From Actinomycetes bacterium (GTDB lineage: Bacteria; Actinomycetota; Thermoleophilia; Solirubrobacterales; 70-9): a DNA stretch of 64,000 bases. Shown one piece after another: positions 8,476-16,194 of this stretch. Within the stretch, counting starts at the first letter, position 1. The number at the start of each line of letters is the position of its first letter. The notes beneath the pieces are model-generated. The model did not search any database and had not been told where the DNA came from. It worked only from the letters and a program-made list of their open reading frames with translations. Made by a program: the position numbers and the translations under genes. The stretch is taken from the NCBI GenBank assembly GCA_016861045.1, contig BOKP01000004.1, positions 310,001 to 374,000 on the forward strand, given 5' to 3'.

Positions 8476-9531
8476 CTAACCCCGCAGCCGCTCGGCGAGC
8501 TCGCCCATCGCGGCGACCAGCCGGATGCGCTCGAGCGTGCCGATCCCGCCCGGCGCGCCGCTCTCGGTGGCGGCGATCCGGGCGGCGTTGACGAGCGTGC
8601 GCTCGGGGTTCGGCCACTCGCGCCAGGGCTCGTACTCGGCGGAGTGGATCAGCCGCTCGGCCAGCTTCGCCGGATCGGCGTCGGCGCCCTCGGCGCGAAC
8701 GCGCTCGCGCAGCCAAGCCCAGTACTCGCGCAGGGCGCGGACCTCGGCGAGGCCGCCGACGGGGCCGTGGCCGCCGACGACGGCCGCCGGCCCGAGCGCC
8801 GCGATCCGATCGAGCGCCGCGATCCAGTTGCCGACCGGGCCCGCCCACATGATCGGCGTGACCCGGTTGAAGAGGATGTCGCCGGCGTAGGCGATCCGCA
8901 CGTCGGGGACCCAGGCGATCGCGTCCCCGGCGGTGTGCGCCGGCCCGACGAAGCTGAGCTCGACGCGGCGTCCGCCGACGTCGACGGTCGCCTCCCGCTC
9001 GAAGGAGCGCCCGGGGACGCGCGGCTCGAGCCCGCCGAGCTCGTAGGCCGAGAGTTGCGACCCGAACGCGCCGAGCCCGCGCAGGCGCCCGGCTCCGGGC
9101 AGGAGCGGCAGCCGTCCGGCGAGGCCGGCGATCGCCCCGACCGGCGCGAGGCGGGTCAGCATCGACGGCGGCTCCGCGCGCATCTGCGCGATCGCCGGCG
9201 CCGACGCGATCAGCTCGACGCCGGCGCCGAGCAGCCCGTTGCCGTACCAGTGGTCGCCGTCGCCGTGAGTGTTGAACAGGTGCCCGATCGGCGCGCCGGC
9301 GCGCTCGCAGATCGGGACCCACGCGGTCAGCATCGCCTCGGTGAGCAGCTCGTCCCAGAGCGTGTCGACCATCAGCGCCGCGCCGTCGCCGACAACCAGC
9401 CCGGCGTTCGATTCGCCGAGGCCGCCGTTCGGCTGGATCCAGGCCCAGGTCCGCTCTGCGACCTCGATCGCCCCGCCGTCGAAGGCGACCGGGTCCCCGA
9501 GCGGGGTCGTCTCTCCGATGCAGGTGCCCAT
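8476..9531 (-). CDS. MBL-fold metallohydrolase
   Basis: This 351-residue protein has a metallo-beta-lactamase fold. The zinc-binding signature is THGDGDHWYGN, where the second residue of the usual HxHxDH is replaced to give HGDGDH. Further ligands are in GPAHTAGDA (H), AYAGDILFN (D) and VVGGHGPVGG (H). The absence of the first histidine pair partner is seen in several alkylsulfatase- or quinoprotein-associated MBL proteins, so the metal site is likely still active. The C-terminal 100 residues are helical with no known motif. The substrate is unknown. It is divergent from the M20 peptidase gene with about 110 bases between starts. Confidence 0.85.
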   Translation of the reverse strand: MGTCIGETTPLGDPVAFDGGAIEVAERTWAWIQPNGGLGESNAGLVVGDGAALMVDTLWDELLTEAMLTAWVPICERAGAPIGHLFNTHGDGDHWYGNGLLGAGVELIASAPAIAQMRAEPPSMLTRLAPVGAIAGLAGRLPLLPGAGRLRGLGAFGSQLSAYELGGLEPRVPGRSFEREATVDVGGRRVELSFVGPAHTAGDAIAWVPDVRIAYAGDILFNRVTPIMWAGPVGNWIAALDRIAALGPAAVVGGHGPVGGLAEVRALREYWAWLRERVRAEGADADPAKLAERLIHSAEYEPWREWPNPERTLVNAARIAATESGAPGGIGTLERIRLVAAMGELAERLRG

Positions 9532-9642
9532 TGGCGGGGCCGGCGCCGCCGACCCGGGCTCACGTTAGATGATCGCCTCGGACCTGCGCGCGCAGCCCGC
9601 GCGGGCCGCCATCCATCGACGCCTGTAGGTTCCGCTGCCGCG

Positions 9643-10794
9643 ATGCCGGACCAGACCGACAGCGAGTGGCGCTCTCGCTGGGCGAGCGCGATCGCCGCCC
9701 GGGCGCTGCCCGAGATCGAGCAGCTGGTGGCGATCTCGTCGCCCTCGGGCGACCCCCGCGCGGCCGAGGAGATCGTTGCCGCCGTCACCGAGATGGCTCC
9801 CGCGGCGGCGGCGATCGAGCGGATCCCGTGCTCCTCGCCGGCGCACGCGCCCGATCTCGTCGCCCGGCTCGCCGGGGAGGGCGGTGGGAGGCTGCTGCTC
9901 GTCGGCCACCTCGACACGGTCGTCCCCCACCGGGGACACCAGCCGACCCGTCGCGACGGCGACATGCTGATCGGATCGGGGACCATCGACATGAAGGGCG
10001 GGGTGGCGCTGGCGCTCGGCGTCATGCGGGCCCTCGCCGACGCCCCGCACCGGTTCGCCGAGGCGGCGCTCCTGCTCGTCAACGACGAGGAGTTCCGGAC
10101 CGAGCCGTTCGCGCACGGCCCCCGGTTCGAGGGCTTCGACGCCTGCCTCTGCTTCGAGGGCGGCGAGCGGACGGCCGGCGGCGAGGAGGCGGTCGTCGTG
10201 CGCCGCAAGGCCGCGGCGGCGATCAGGGTCGAGGCGAGCGGGGTCGCCGCCCACGCCGGCGCCGATCCCGACGCCGGCAGCAACGCGCTGCTCGCGCTCG
10301 CCGCGGTGGCCGTCGGCCTGGCCGGGCACCATCGTCCCGACGGCTCCGAGGCGCTGAGCGTCGTGCCGACGATGATCGCGGCGGGCGAGGGGATCAACGT
10401 CGTCCCCGGCGGCGGCGAGCTCTCGATCGACATGCGCGCCGACGACGAGGCGAGCTTCGAGCCCGTGATCGATTCGATCCCCTCCCGCTCGGGCGGGGTC
10501 GGCCTGGAGGTCGAGCGCCTCCGCCTCTGGCCCGGGATGGACATGGAGGCCGCGGCCGCGCCGGCGCTCGCTCGCGCCTCGGAGCTGCTCGGCCGGCCGA
10601 TCGTCGGCGCCGCCCGCGGCGGCGCCAGCGACGCTAGCAACCTGGCGCCGCACCTGCCGTTGGCGATCGACGGCCTCGGGCCGCTCGGCGGGGCCGCCCA
10701 CTCGCCGGCCGAGCACGTGCTGGTCGACTCGCTCGCCGAACGCGCCGCCGTCGCGCTGGCGGTCGCGGCCGCGGTCCTCGACGTCCCGGGCTGA
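9643..10794 (+). CDS. M20-family metallopeptidase / deacylase
   Basis: This 383-residue protein belongs to the ArgE/DapE/CPG2 family of zinc amidohydrolases. Metal and catalytic residues are visible: H and D in VGHLDTV, D in GTIDMKGG, the EE pair in VNDEEF, E in CFEGGERT, and the late H in GGAAHSPAEH. The lid domain sits between. Such enzymes release amino acids from N-acyl or peptide substrates. The upstream frame is open for over 1 kb but without a ribosome site or homology, so the ATG at 9643 is preferred and gives the usual length. Exact substrate cannot be told. Confidence 0.9.
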   Translation: MPDQTDSEWRSRWASAIAARALPEIEQLVAISSPSGDPRAAEEIVAAVTEMAPAAAAIERIPCSSPAHAPDLVARLAGEGGGRLLLVGHLDTVVPHRGHQPTRRDGDMLIGSGTIDMKGGVALALGVMRALADAPHRFAEAALLLVNDEEFRTEPFAHGPRFEGFDACLCFEGGERTAGGEEAVVVRRKAAAAIRVEASGVAAHAGADPDAGSNALLALAAVAVGLAGHHRPDGSEALSVVPTMIAAGEGINVVPGGGELSIDMRADDEASFEPVIDSIPSRSGGVGLEVERLRLWPGMDMEAAAAPALARASELLGRPIVGAARGGASDASNLAPHLPLAIDGLGPLGGAAHSPAEHVLVDSLAERAAVALAVAAAVLDVPG

Positions 10795-10822
10795 GCGCGC
10801 CGCCGCCGCGGTTGCGCGATGA

Positions 10823-10839
10823 TTGGTGGTCCAACCACC
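10823..10839. promoter_or_regulatory. short palindrome upstream of an SDR gene
   Basis: GGTGG at 10825-10829 and CCACC at 10835-10839 are separated by 5 bases, and TTGG/CCAA overlap them. It lies about 12 bases before the AAGGAG ribosome site of the next gene, where an operator could act. It may also only be an RNA hairpin. Confidence 0.35.
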
Positions 10840-10863
10840 CGAGTCGAACGTGAAGGAGCCGTC

Positions 10864-11754
10864 ATGGCGCGCAAGCAGGTGAAGTCGGTAGCTGGGAAGG
10901 TCGTGGCGATCACCGGGGGCGCTCGCGGGATCGGCCGTTGCACAGCGCAGGCGCTGGTCCGCCGCGGCGCCCGGGTGGCGATCGGCGACCTCCACGTCGA
11001 GCTTGCCGAGAAGGCCGCGGCCGAGCTCGGCGGCAACGCGGTCGCCTTCGAGCTCGACGTCACCGACCGCGACTCGTTCGCGGCGTTCCTCGACGAGGCC
11101 GAGAAGGAGCTCGGCCCGGTCGACGTCGTCATCAACAACGCCGGGATCATGCCGATCGGCCCGTTCGTCGAGGAGAGCGACGAGACCGCGAAGACGATGA
11201 TCGACATCAACCTCCACGGCGTCATCTTCGGGACCAAGCTGGCGCTCGAGCGGATGCTCCCGCGGGGCGGCGGCCACATCGTCAACATCGCCAGCCAGGC
11301 CGGCAAGGCCGGCCTTCCGGGCGGGGCGACCTACTGCGCCACCAAGCACGCCGTAGTCGGCCTCAGCGAGGCGGTCCGGCTCGAGAACGTCGACACCGGG
11401 ATCGAGGTGTCGTGCGTGATGCCGGCGGTCGTCAACACCGAGCTCGGCGGCGGCCTCACCGAGACCCGCGGGGTCAAGAAGGTGGAGCCGGAGGAGGTGG
11501 CCGAGGCGATCGTCGAGGCGATCGAGACGAACCGCTTCGACGTCTGGGTTCCACGCTCGACCGCCGGGATCTCGGCGATCCTCAGCCTCGTCCCGCGCAG
11601 CGGCCGCGAGGCGATCGCCCGGCTACTGAAGGCCGACAAGGTGCTTTCGGAGGTCGACGAGCAGGAGCGCGCCGCCTACGAGGAGCGCGCCGCCAAGAGC
11701 ACGTCGGAGGCCGCGGCCGCGGCCGACGCCGAGCAGCCGGCGACGAAGGGCTGA
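10864..11754 (+). CDS. short-chain dehydrogenase/reductase
   Basis: This 296-residue SDR carries the nucleotide motif TGGARGIG at 17-24, NNAG in VINNAGIMP, and catalytic S144, Y157 and K161 (YCATK). The N-terminal part is a classical SDR. The last 60 residues are an extra tail that ends in an Ala/Glu-rich stretch. The ATG at 10864 is preceded by AAGGAG 7 bases upstream, which decides it over the upstream in-frame start at 10819. Family members oxidise or reduce alcohols, ketones or 3-oxoacyl groups with NAD(P). A beta-lactamase-fold hydrolase follows within about 20 bases. Confidence 0.92.
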   Translation: MARKQVKSVAGKVVAITGGARGIGRCTAQALVRRGARVAIGDLHVELAEKAAAELGGNAVAFELDVTDRDSFAAFLDEAEKELGPVDVVINNAGIMPIGPFVEESDETAKTMIDINLHGVIFGTKLALERMLPRGGGHIVNIASQAGKAGLPGGATYCATKHAVVGLSEAVRLENVDTGIEVSCVMPAVVNTELGGGLTETRGVKKVEPEEVAEAIVEAIETNRFDVWVPRSTAGISAILSLVPRSGREAIARLLKADKVLSEVDEQERAAYEERAAKSTSEAAAAADAEQPATKG

Positions 11755-11774
11755 CAGCCGACCCCGGTGGCGGC

Positions 11775-13109
11775 TTGATCGCGACGCTGCCGCCGGGGCT
11801 GGCGGCGCTCGACCGCCTGCCGCGGGCTCCCCGGCTTCCGATCGGGCCCGACCCGCTGCGCCGCATCCGCGTCCCCCGTGACCTCGATTCGGTCACCACG
11901 GTGGGACGCGAGGAGGAGCCGGAGGCGGGCGGCGTCAGGCGGCGGAACGTCGAGGCGGTCTGGAAGGCGGTGGCCGACTGGTATCGCAGCGGCGTCCATC
12001 CGGCGTTGCAGGTCTGTGTCCGCCGCAACGGGGCCGTGATCCTCGACCGTGCGATCGGGCACGCCCGCGGCAACGGGCCCGCCGACGGCGCCGACGTCGA
12101 GAAGGTGCCGGTTGGCGTCGACACGCCGTTCTGCGTCTACTCGACGTCGAAGGCGATCACGGCGTTCGTCGTCCACAAGCTCTGCGAGAACGGGCTCCTC
12201 CACCTCGAGGACCCGATCGCCGAGCACATCCCCGGTTACGAGCGGCACGACAAGGGCAACATCACGATCGGCCACGTCCTCGCCCACAAGTCCGGAGTCC
12301 CGAACCTGCCCCGCGAGGCGCTCGACCTCGAGCACATCAACGACCGCGACTACCTCCGCGAGGTGCTCTGCGACGCGCGGCCGGCCTCGCTGCCCGGCCG
12401 CCAACTCGCCTATCACGCCGTCTCCGGCGGGTTCATCCTCGGCGAGGTCGTCCACCGGGTCACCGGCAAGGACATCCGCGCGGTCCTCGCCGAGGAGCTG
12501 CTCGATCCGCTCGGCTTCCGCTGGACCAACTACGGGGTCGATCCGGCCGACGTCGGGCGGGTCGCGATCAACCACCTCACCGGGCCGCCGACCGTGCCGC
12601 CGCTGTCGACCCTGCTCGCGCGGGCGCTCGGGACGGGCCTCGACGACCTCGTCCGGGTCACCAACGATCCCCGCTACCTGACCGGGATCGTCCCCGCCGC
12701 CAACGTGATGACGACCGCGAACGAGCTCTCGCGGTTCTTCGAGGTGATGCGCCGCGGCGGCGAGCTCGACGGCGTCCGCGTGATCGAGCCGGAGACGATC
12801 GAGCGGGCGCTGATCGAGCGCTCCCACCACGAGGTCGATCTCTCGCTGGGCTTTCCCACCCGCTTCTCCTACGGGCTGATGCTCGGCGCCCGCGTCCTCA
12901 GCCTCTACGGGCTCGACACCCAGCACGCGTTCGGCCACCTCGGGTTCACGAACATGCTCGCCTGGGCCGACCCCGAGCGGGCGATCGCGGTCGCCGTCCT
13001 CAACAACGGCAAGCCGATCCTCTACCCGGAGGTCCACCGCTTCCTCGGCACGATGCAGCGGATCACCAGCGAGATGCCGAAGGTCCCGCCGGAGGAGCGC
13101 TTCCCGTAG
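11775..13109 (+). CDS. serine hydrolase of the beta-lactamase/EstB family
   Basis: About 444 residues if TTG 11775 is the start; GTG 11901 is an alternative, and the true start is uncertain because the frame is open far upstream. The SxxK nucleophile motif is S123-T-S-K126 in VYSTSKAIT. The YxN equivalent is in AYHAVSGG, and HLGF near the C-terminus stands where class C enzymes have KTG. This combination is typical of EstB-like esterases and lactone or amide hydrolases, not of true resistance enzymes. No signal peptide is evident, so it is probably cytoplasmic. It follows the SDR gene by about 20 bases. Confidence 0.87.
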   Translation: MIATLPPGLAALDRLPRAPRLPIGPDPLRRIRVPRDLDSVTTVGREEEPEAGGVRRRNVEAVWKAVADWYRSGVHPALQVCVRRNGAVILDRAIGHARGNGPADGADVEKVPVGVDTPFCVYSTSKAITAFVVHKLCENGLLHLEDPIAEHIPGYERHDKGNITIGHVLAHKSGVPNLPREALDLEHINDRDYLREVLCDARPASLPGRQLAYHAVSGGFILGEVVHRVTGKDIRAVLAEELLDPLGFRWTNYGVDPADVGRVAINHLTGPPTVPPLSTLLARALGTGLDDLVRVTNDPRYLTGIVPAANVMTTANELSRFFEVMRRGGELDGVRVIEPETIERALIERSHHEVDLSLGFPTRFSYGLMLGARVLSLYGLDTQHAFGHLGFTNMLAWADPERAIAVAVLNNGKPILYPEVHRFLGTMQRITSEMPKVPPEERFP

Positions 13110-13141
13110 GCATCCAGGCGAGGCGTACCGGTACCGGGGCC

Positions 13142-13170
13142 GATATGAGCATGCTACTGTATGTGCATAT
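13142..13170. promoter_or_regulatory. imperfect palindrome at the vapB start (probable autoregulatory operator)
   Basis: ATATGAGCATG at 13142-13152 and TATGTGCATAT at 13160-13170 are inverted copies, 8 of 11 positions matching. The stretch is far more AT-rich than its surroundings and ends on the ATG of vapB. VapBC-type complexes bind such sites in their own promoters. The ACTGT in the centre could form part of a -10 element for a leaderless or nearly leaderless transcript. Confidence 0.6.
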
Positions 13171-13423
13171 GGGAGGGCTGGACCGACGCCTGCAGGTCCT
13201 GATCGACCAGGATCGCCACGACCGTTTGGCGGCCATCGCCGAGCGGCGCGGCGTCTCGGTGGCGTCCGTCGTCCGTGAGGCCATCGACCGCGGGCTTCCC
13301 GACCTCGCCGACCGCAAGGACCGGGCGGCGCGGAGGCTGCTCGATTCGCCCGACATGCCGGTGCCGGAGCCGCCTGAGCTGCGCGAGGAGCTCGAGCGGC
13401 TGCGCGGACGCCGAACCGGATGA
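13169..13423 (+). CDS. vapB: ribbon-helix-helix antitoxin of a VapBC-type module
   Basis: This 84-residue protein has a CopG-type ribbon-helix-helix N-terminus: a strand RLQVLID, helix [14 protein letters not shown], and helix [11 protein letters not shown]. The C-terminal Pro/Glu/Arg-rich tail is the part that usually wraps the toxin. The ATG at 13169 is chosen because an upstream in-frame ATG (13145) lies within the operator palindrome and would add eight residues of no family match. The toxin gene overlaps its end by four bases. Antitoxins of this kind neutralise the PIN RNase and, together with it, repress their own promoter. Confidence 0.85.
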   Translation: MGGLDRRLQVLIDQDRHDRLAAIAERRGVSVASVVREAIDRGLPDLADRKDRAARRLLDSPDMPVPEPPELREELERLRGRRTG

Positions 13424-13848
13424 TCGTCCTCGACACGACGGTCCTCGTCTACGCCAAGGGAGCCGACCACCCGCTGCGCGATCCCTGCCGGGACCTGCTC
13501 GCCGCCGTCGCCGAGGGCCGGATCGCCGCCACGACCACGGTCGAGGTGATCCAGGAGTTCGCCCACGTTCGGGCCCGCAGGCAGAGTCCGAGCGAGGCCG
13601 CGGCTCGCGCGCGCGACTACGCCGAGCTGCTCTCGCCGCTGCTCGTCGTCGACCGCGAGCAGCTCGACCGGGGCCTCGTGCTGTTCGGGTCGACGTCCGG
13701 CGTCGGTGCCTTCGACGCCGTCCTCGCCGCGACCGCGCTCGACGCCGGCGCCGCGGCGTTCGTCTCCGCGGATCGTGCCTTCGCCGCGATCTCGGGTCTG
13801 CCGCTGCTCATCCCGGATGAGGCCGGCGTCGAGCGGCTGCTCCGGTAG
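13420..13848 (+). CDS. vapC: PIN-domain ribonuclease toxin (VapC)
   Basis: This 142-residue PIN domain retains the acidic site: D5 in [11 protein letters not shown]42 in [10 protein letters not shown]99 in [11 protein letters not shown] and D118 in SADRAF. These residues bind magnesium and cut RNA, often tRNA or rRNA loops, in known VapC toxins. The start ATGA overlaps the vapB stop, so the pair is translationally coupled. The full set of residues suggests an active toxin. The RNA target cannot be predicted. Confidence 0.9.
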   Translation: MIVLDTTVLVYAKGADHPLRDPCRDLLAAVAEGRIAATTTVEVIQEFAHVRARRQSPSEAAARARDYAELLSPLLVVDREQLDRGLVLFGSTSGVGAFDAVLAATALDAGAAAFVSADRAFAAISGLPLLIPDEAGVERLLR

Positions 13849-13869
13849 AGCCCGCCACCCCGCCTCCCC

Positions 13870-14682
13870 TCAGCGCTCCAGCAGCTGCGCCGCGACGTCG
13901 GGCACGTAGGCGTAGAGGTCCTCGGGCGGGCGCTCGTATCCCGGGTCCTCCTGGACCTCGGGGAGCCCGACCGGCTCCTGCGCGACCGCCTCGTAGGGGA
14001 TCGAGGAGAGCAGGTGGGAGATGCAGTTGATCCGGGCGTTGCGCTTGTGGTCGGACTCGACGACGTGCCAGCGCGCCTCGGGGATGTCGGTGTGCCTGAA
14101 CATCTCGTCCTTCGCCCGCGAGTAGTCGACCCAGCGGCTGCGCGAGTAGAGGTCCGTGGTCGAGAGCTTCCACCGCTTCAGCGGGTCATCGATCCGGGCC
14201 TCGAACCGCTTCGCCTGGACCTCCTCCGAGACCGAGAACCAGTACTTGAGGAGGATGATCCCGTCGTCGACGAGCATCCGCTCGAAGGTCGGGCACTGGC
14301 GCAGGAACCGCTCGTGCTCGTCGGCCGTGCAGAAGCCGAGCACCTTCTCGACGCCCGCGCGGTTGTACCAGGAGCGGTCGAACAGGACGACCTCCCCGGC
14401 CGCCGGCAGGTGGTCGATGTAGCGCTGGAAGTACCACTGCGTCCGCTCGCGATCCGACGGCACAGGCAGCGCGACGGTGCGGACGACGCGGGGGGAGGGG
14501 AACTCGGTGATCCGCTTGATCGTGCCGCCCTTGCCGGCCGCGTCACGGCCCTCGAAGACGACCGCGACGCGAGCGCCCTCGCGGCGGACCCACTCCGCCA
14601 TCCGGACGAGCTCCACCTGCAGGTCGTAGAGCTCGCGCTCGTAGAGGTCGCTCGGCAGCCTCGGGGTTGGCCGCGGCGTCAT
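13870..14682 (-). CDS. ppk2: polyphosphate kinase 2
   Basis: This 270-residue protein has the PPK2 fold. Walker A is GRDAAGKGG at 45-53 and Walker B/lid is LFDRSWYNRAG near 99-109. WYFQRYIDHLP and YSRSRWVDYS are further family signatures. PPK2 enzymes transfer phosphate between polyphosphate and nucleotides; in single-domain members the favoured direction is often NDP or NMP phosphorylation from polyphosphate. The ATG at 14682 lies 8 bases after the stop of the metallophosphoesterase gene, so the two form an operon. A separate ppk1 lies at 41-43 kb, so the organism has both kinase types. Confidence 0.93.
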   Translation of the reverse strand: MTPRPTPRLPSDLYERELYDLQVELVRMAEWVRREGARVAVVFEGRDAAGKGGTIKRITEFPSPRVVRTVALPVPSDRERTQWYFQRYIDHLPAAGEVVLFDRSWYNRAGVEKVLGFCTADEHERFLRQCPTFERMLVDDGIILLKYWFSVSEEVQAKRFEARIDDPLKRWKLSTTDLYSRSRWVDYSRAKDEMFRHTDIPEARWHVVESDHKRNARINCISHLLSSIPYEAVAQEPVGLPEVQEDPGYERPPEDLYAYVPDVAAQLLER

Positions 14683-14690
14683 CGCGCCCC

Positions 14691-15293
14691 TCAGACCTCG
14701 AGCTCGGCGCCGCCGGGACCGAGGTTGGCGACCTTCGAGGGGCCGATCGCGGAGCGGTCGCCCCAGGCCTCGTGAATGTGGCCGCAGACGACCAGCGGCG
14801 GCTCGACGCGCTCGATCGCAGCGAGGATGGCCGTGCTGCCGAGGTGCTCGCCGGCCGACGAGCGGTCGCAGTGGCCGGCCGGCGGCGAGTGGACGATCAT
14901 CACCGCCCCGCGCGGGCACGGCGCGAGCATGGTCGCCGCCTCGTCCTCGGTCAGGTCGAAGCTCCAGTCCCACGGCGTCGTCGGCACCCCGGCGCCGAGC
15001 CCGAAGAAGGCGGTGTCGCCGACCCGGGCGGGCTCGCCGTGCAGGACCGTGGCCGCCTTCCAGCCGGCGTCCGCGACCGCGGACCGAAGCTCGTCCTCGG
15101 TTTCGTTGTTGCCGGGCACGAGCAGCGTCGGCGTGCCGATCCCGGCCAGCGCGGCGATCGTCTCGGCGACCCCGTCGTGGACTGAGCCGAAGTCGCCGGC
15201 GCCGATGACGAGGTCGGCCTCGCCGGAGCGGGCCGCGAGGTCGGCGGCGGCGCCGAGGTCGCGGTGGAGGTCGCTGAACGCGAGCAGCCTCAT
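14691..15293 (-). CDS. calcineurin-like metallophosphoesterase
   Basis: This 200-residue protein shows the five metallophosphoesterase motifs in order: FSDLHRD (D8, H10), GAGDFGS, VPGNNETED, VHSPPAGH and CGHIHEAWG. These bind two metals and hydrolyse phosphomonoesters or diesters. It is the compact class without extra domains. It is transcribed just ahead of ppk2 with an 8-base gap, which makes a role in nucleotide or phosphate metabolism plausible, though the substrate is unknown. The start is ATG, next to the divergent ABC transporter genes. Confidence 0.9.
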   Translation of the reverse strand: MRLLAFSDLHRDLGAAADLAARSGEADLVIGAGDFGSVHDGVAETIAALAGIGTPTLLVPGNNETEDELRSAVADAGWKAATVLHGEPARVGDTAFFGLGAGVPTTPWDWSFDLTEDEAATMLAPCPRGAVMIVHSPPAGHCDRSSAGEHLGSTAILAAIERVEPPLVVCGHIHEAWGDRSAIGPSKVANLGPGGAELEV

Positions 15294-15425
15294 CGCTCCT
15301 CCTCCCCGCCGTACGAAACCAACCCGGGCCCGCCGGCCCGCCCTCTCGACGTCGTTGCAGCCATCTCCGCTCCTTGCCGGGTTCGGCCTGATCCTCGCAC
15401 GTCATCGCCGGTAACCTCGCCCCCG

Positions 15426-16190
15426 GTGAGCGACGACCGAGGCCAAAGTCGGGCTCGGGGAGCCCCGGTCCCGAGCGGCATCGTCTCCTGCCGCGAGCTG
15501 AGGCGCCGCTTCGGCGAGGGCGAGGCGGCCGTGGACGCGCTGCGCGGCGTCACGCTCGACTTCCGGAAGGGCGAGCTGGCCGCGATCGTCGGACCGTCGG
15601 GCTCCGGCAAGTCGACGCTGATGCACCTCCTCGCCGGCCTCGACAAGCCGACGGCCGGGCAGGCCTGGATCGACGGCGTCGAGGTCACCGCGCTCGACGA
15701 CAGGGGGCTGACCGCGCTGCGCCGCGAGAAGCTCGGCTTCATCTTCCAGTTCTTCAACCTGGTGCCGGTCCTCGACGCCGCCGAGAACGTCGAGCTGCCG
15801 CTGAAGATCGCCGGCCGCGAGGTCGACCCGGCCTGGCGCGACCGGCTGCTCGACACGGTCGGCCTCGCCGATCGCGCCACCCACCGTCCCGCCGAGCTCT
15901 CCGGCGGTCAGCAGCAGAGGGTCGCGATCGCGCGGGCGCTGATCACGCGGCCCGCGGTGGTCTTCGCCGACGAGCCGACCGGCAACCTCGACTCGAAGGC
16001 CGGCGGCAGCATCATCGAGCTGCTGCGACGGTCCGCCGAGGAGCTCGGCCAGACGGTCATCATCGTCACCCACGACCCGAGGGTGGCGGGCCATGCCGGC
16101 CGCGTCATCGTCCTCGCCGACGGGCAGGTCGCCGCCGACCGCGAGGTTGCGGGCGAGGACGATGTCATCGGGCTGATGCGGGACATCTGA
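15426..16190 (+). CDS. MacB/LolD-type ABC transporter ATP-binding protein
   Basis: This 254-residue ATPase has Walker A GPSGSGKST, Q-loop FIFQFFNLVP, signature LSGGQQQR, Walker B VVFADEPTGNLD and H-loop VTHDPR. The sequence FQFFNLVPVLDAAENV and DEPTGNLDS are typical of the MacB/LolD/FtsE group. The GTG at 15426 gives the normal length; the frame is open further upstream over the divergent promoter. The FtsX-type permease follows after four bases, so the two form one transporter. Such systems move lipids, peptides or antibiotics, or act as mechanotransmission devices. Confidence 0.92.
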   Translation: MSDDRGQSRARGAPVPSGIVSCRELRRRFGEGEAAVDALRGVTLDFRKGELAAIVGPSGSGKSTLMHLLAGLDKPTAGQAWIDGVEVTALDDRGLTALRREKLGFIFQFFNLVPVLDAAENVELPLKIAGREVDPAWRDRLLDTVGLADRATHRPAELSGGQQQRVAIARALITRPAVVFADEPTGNLDSKAGGSIIELLRRSAEELGQTVIIVTHDPRVAGHAGRVIVLADGQVAADREVAGEDDVIGLMRDI

Positions 16191-16194
16191 GCGG

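Noticed and set aside
8428-9642. Upstream extension of the M20 peptidase frame
   Set aside because: It overlaps the MBL hydrolase gene on the other strand and has no family match or ribosome site; the ATG at 9643 gives a normal length.
10938-11774. Upstream extension of the beta-lactamase-fold hydrolase frame
   Set aside because: It runs through the SDR gene in another frame and has no homology; a start near 11775 is preferred.
11775-13109. Reading the beta-lactamase-fold protein as an antibiotic resistance gene
   Set aside because: The KTG motif is replaced by HLG and no signal peptide is seen, which fits EstB-like esterases better.
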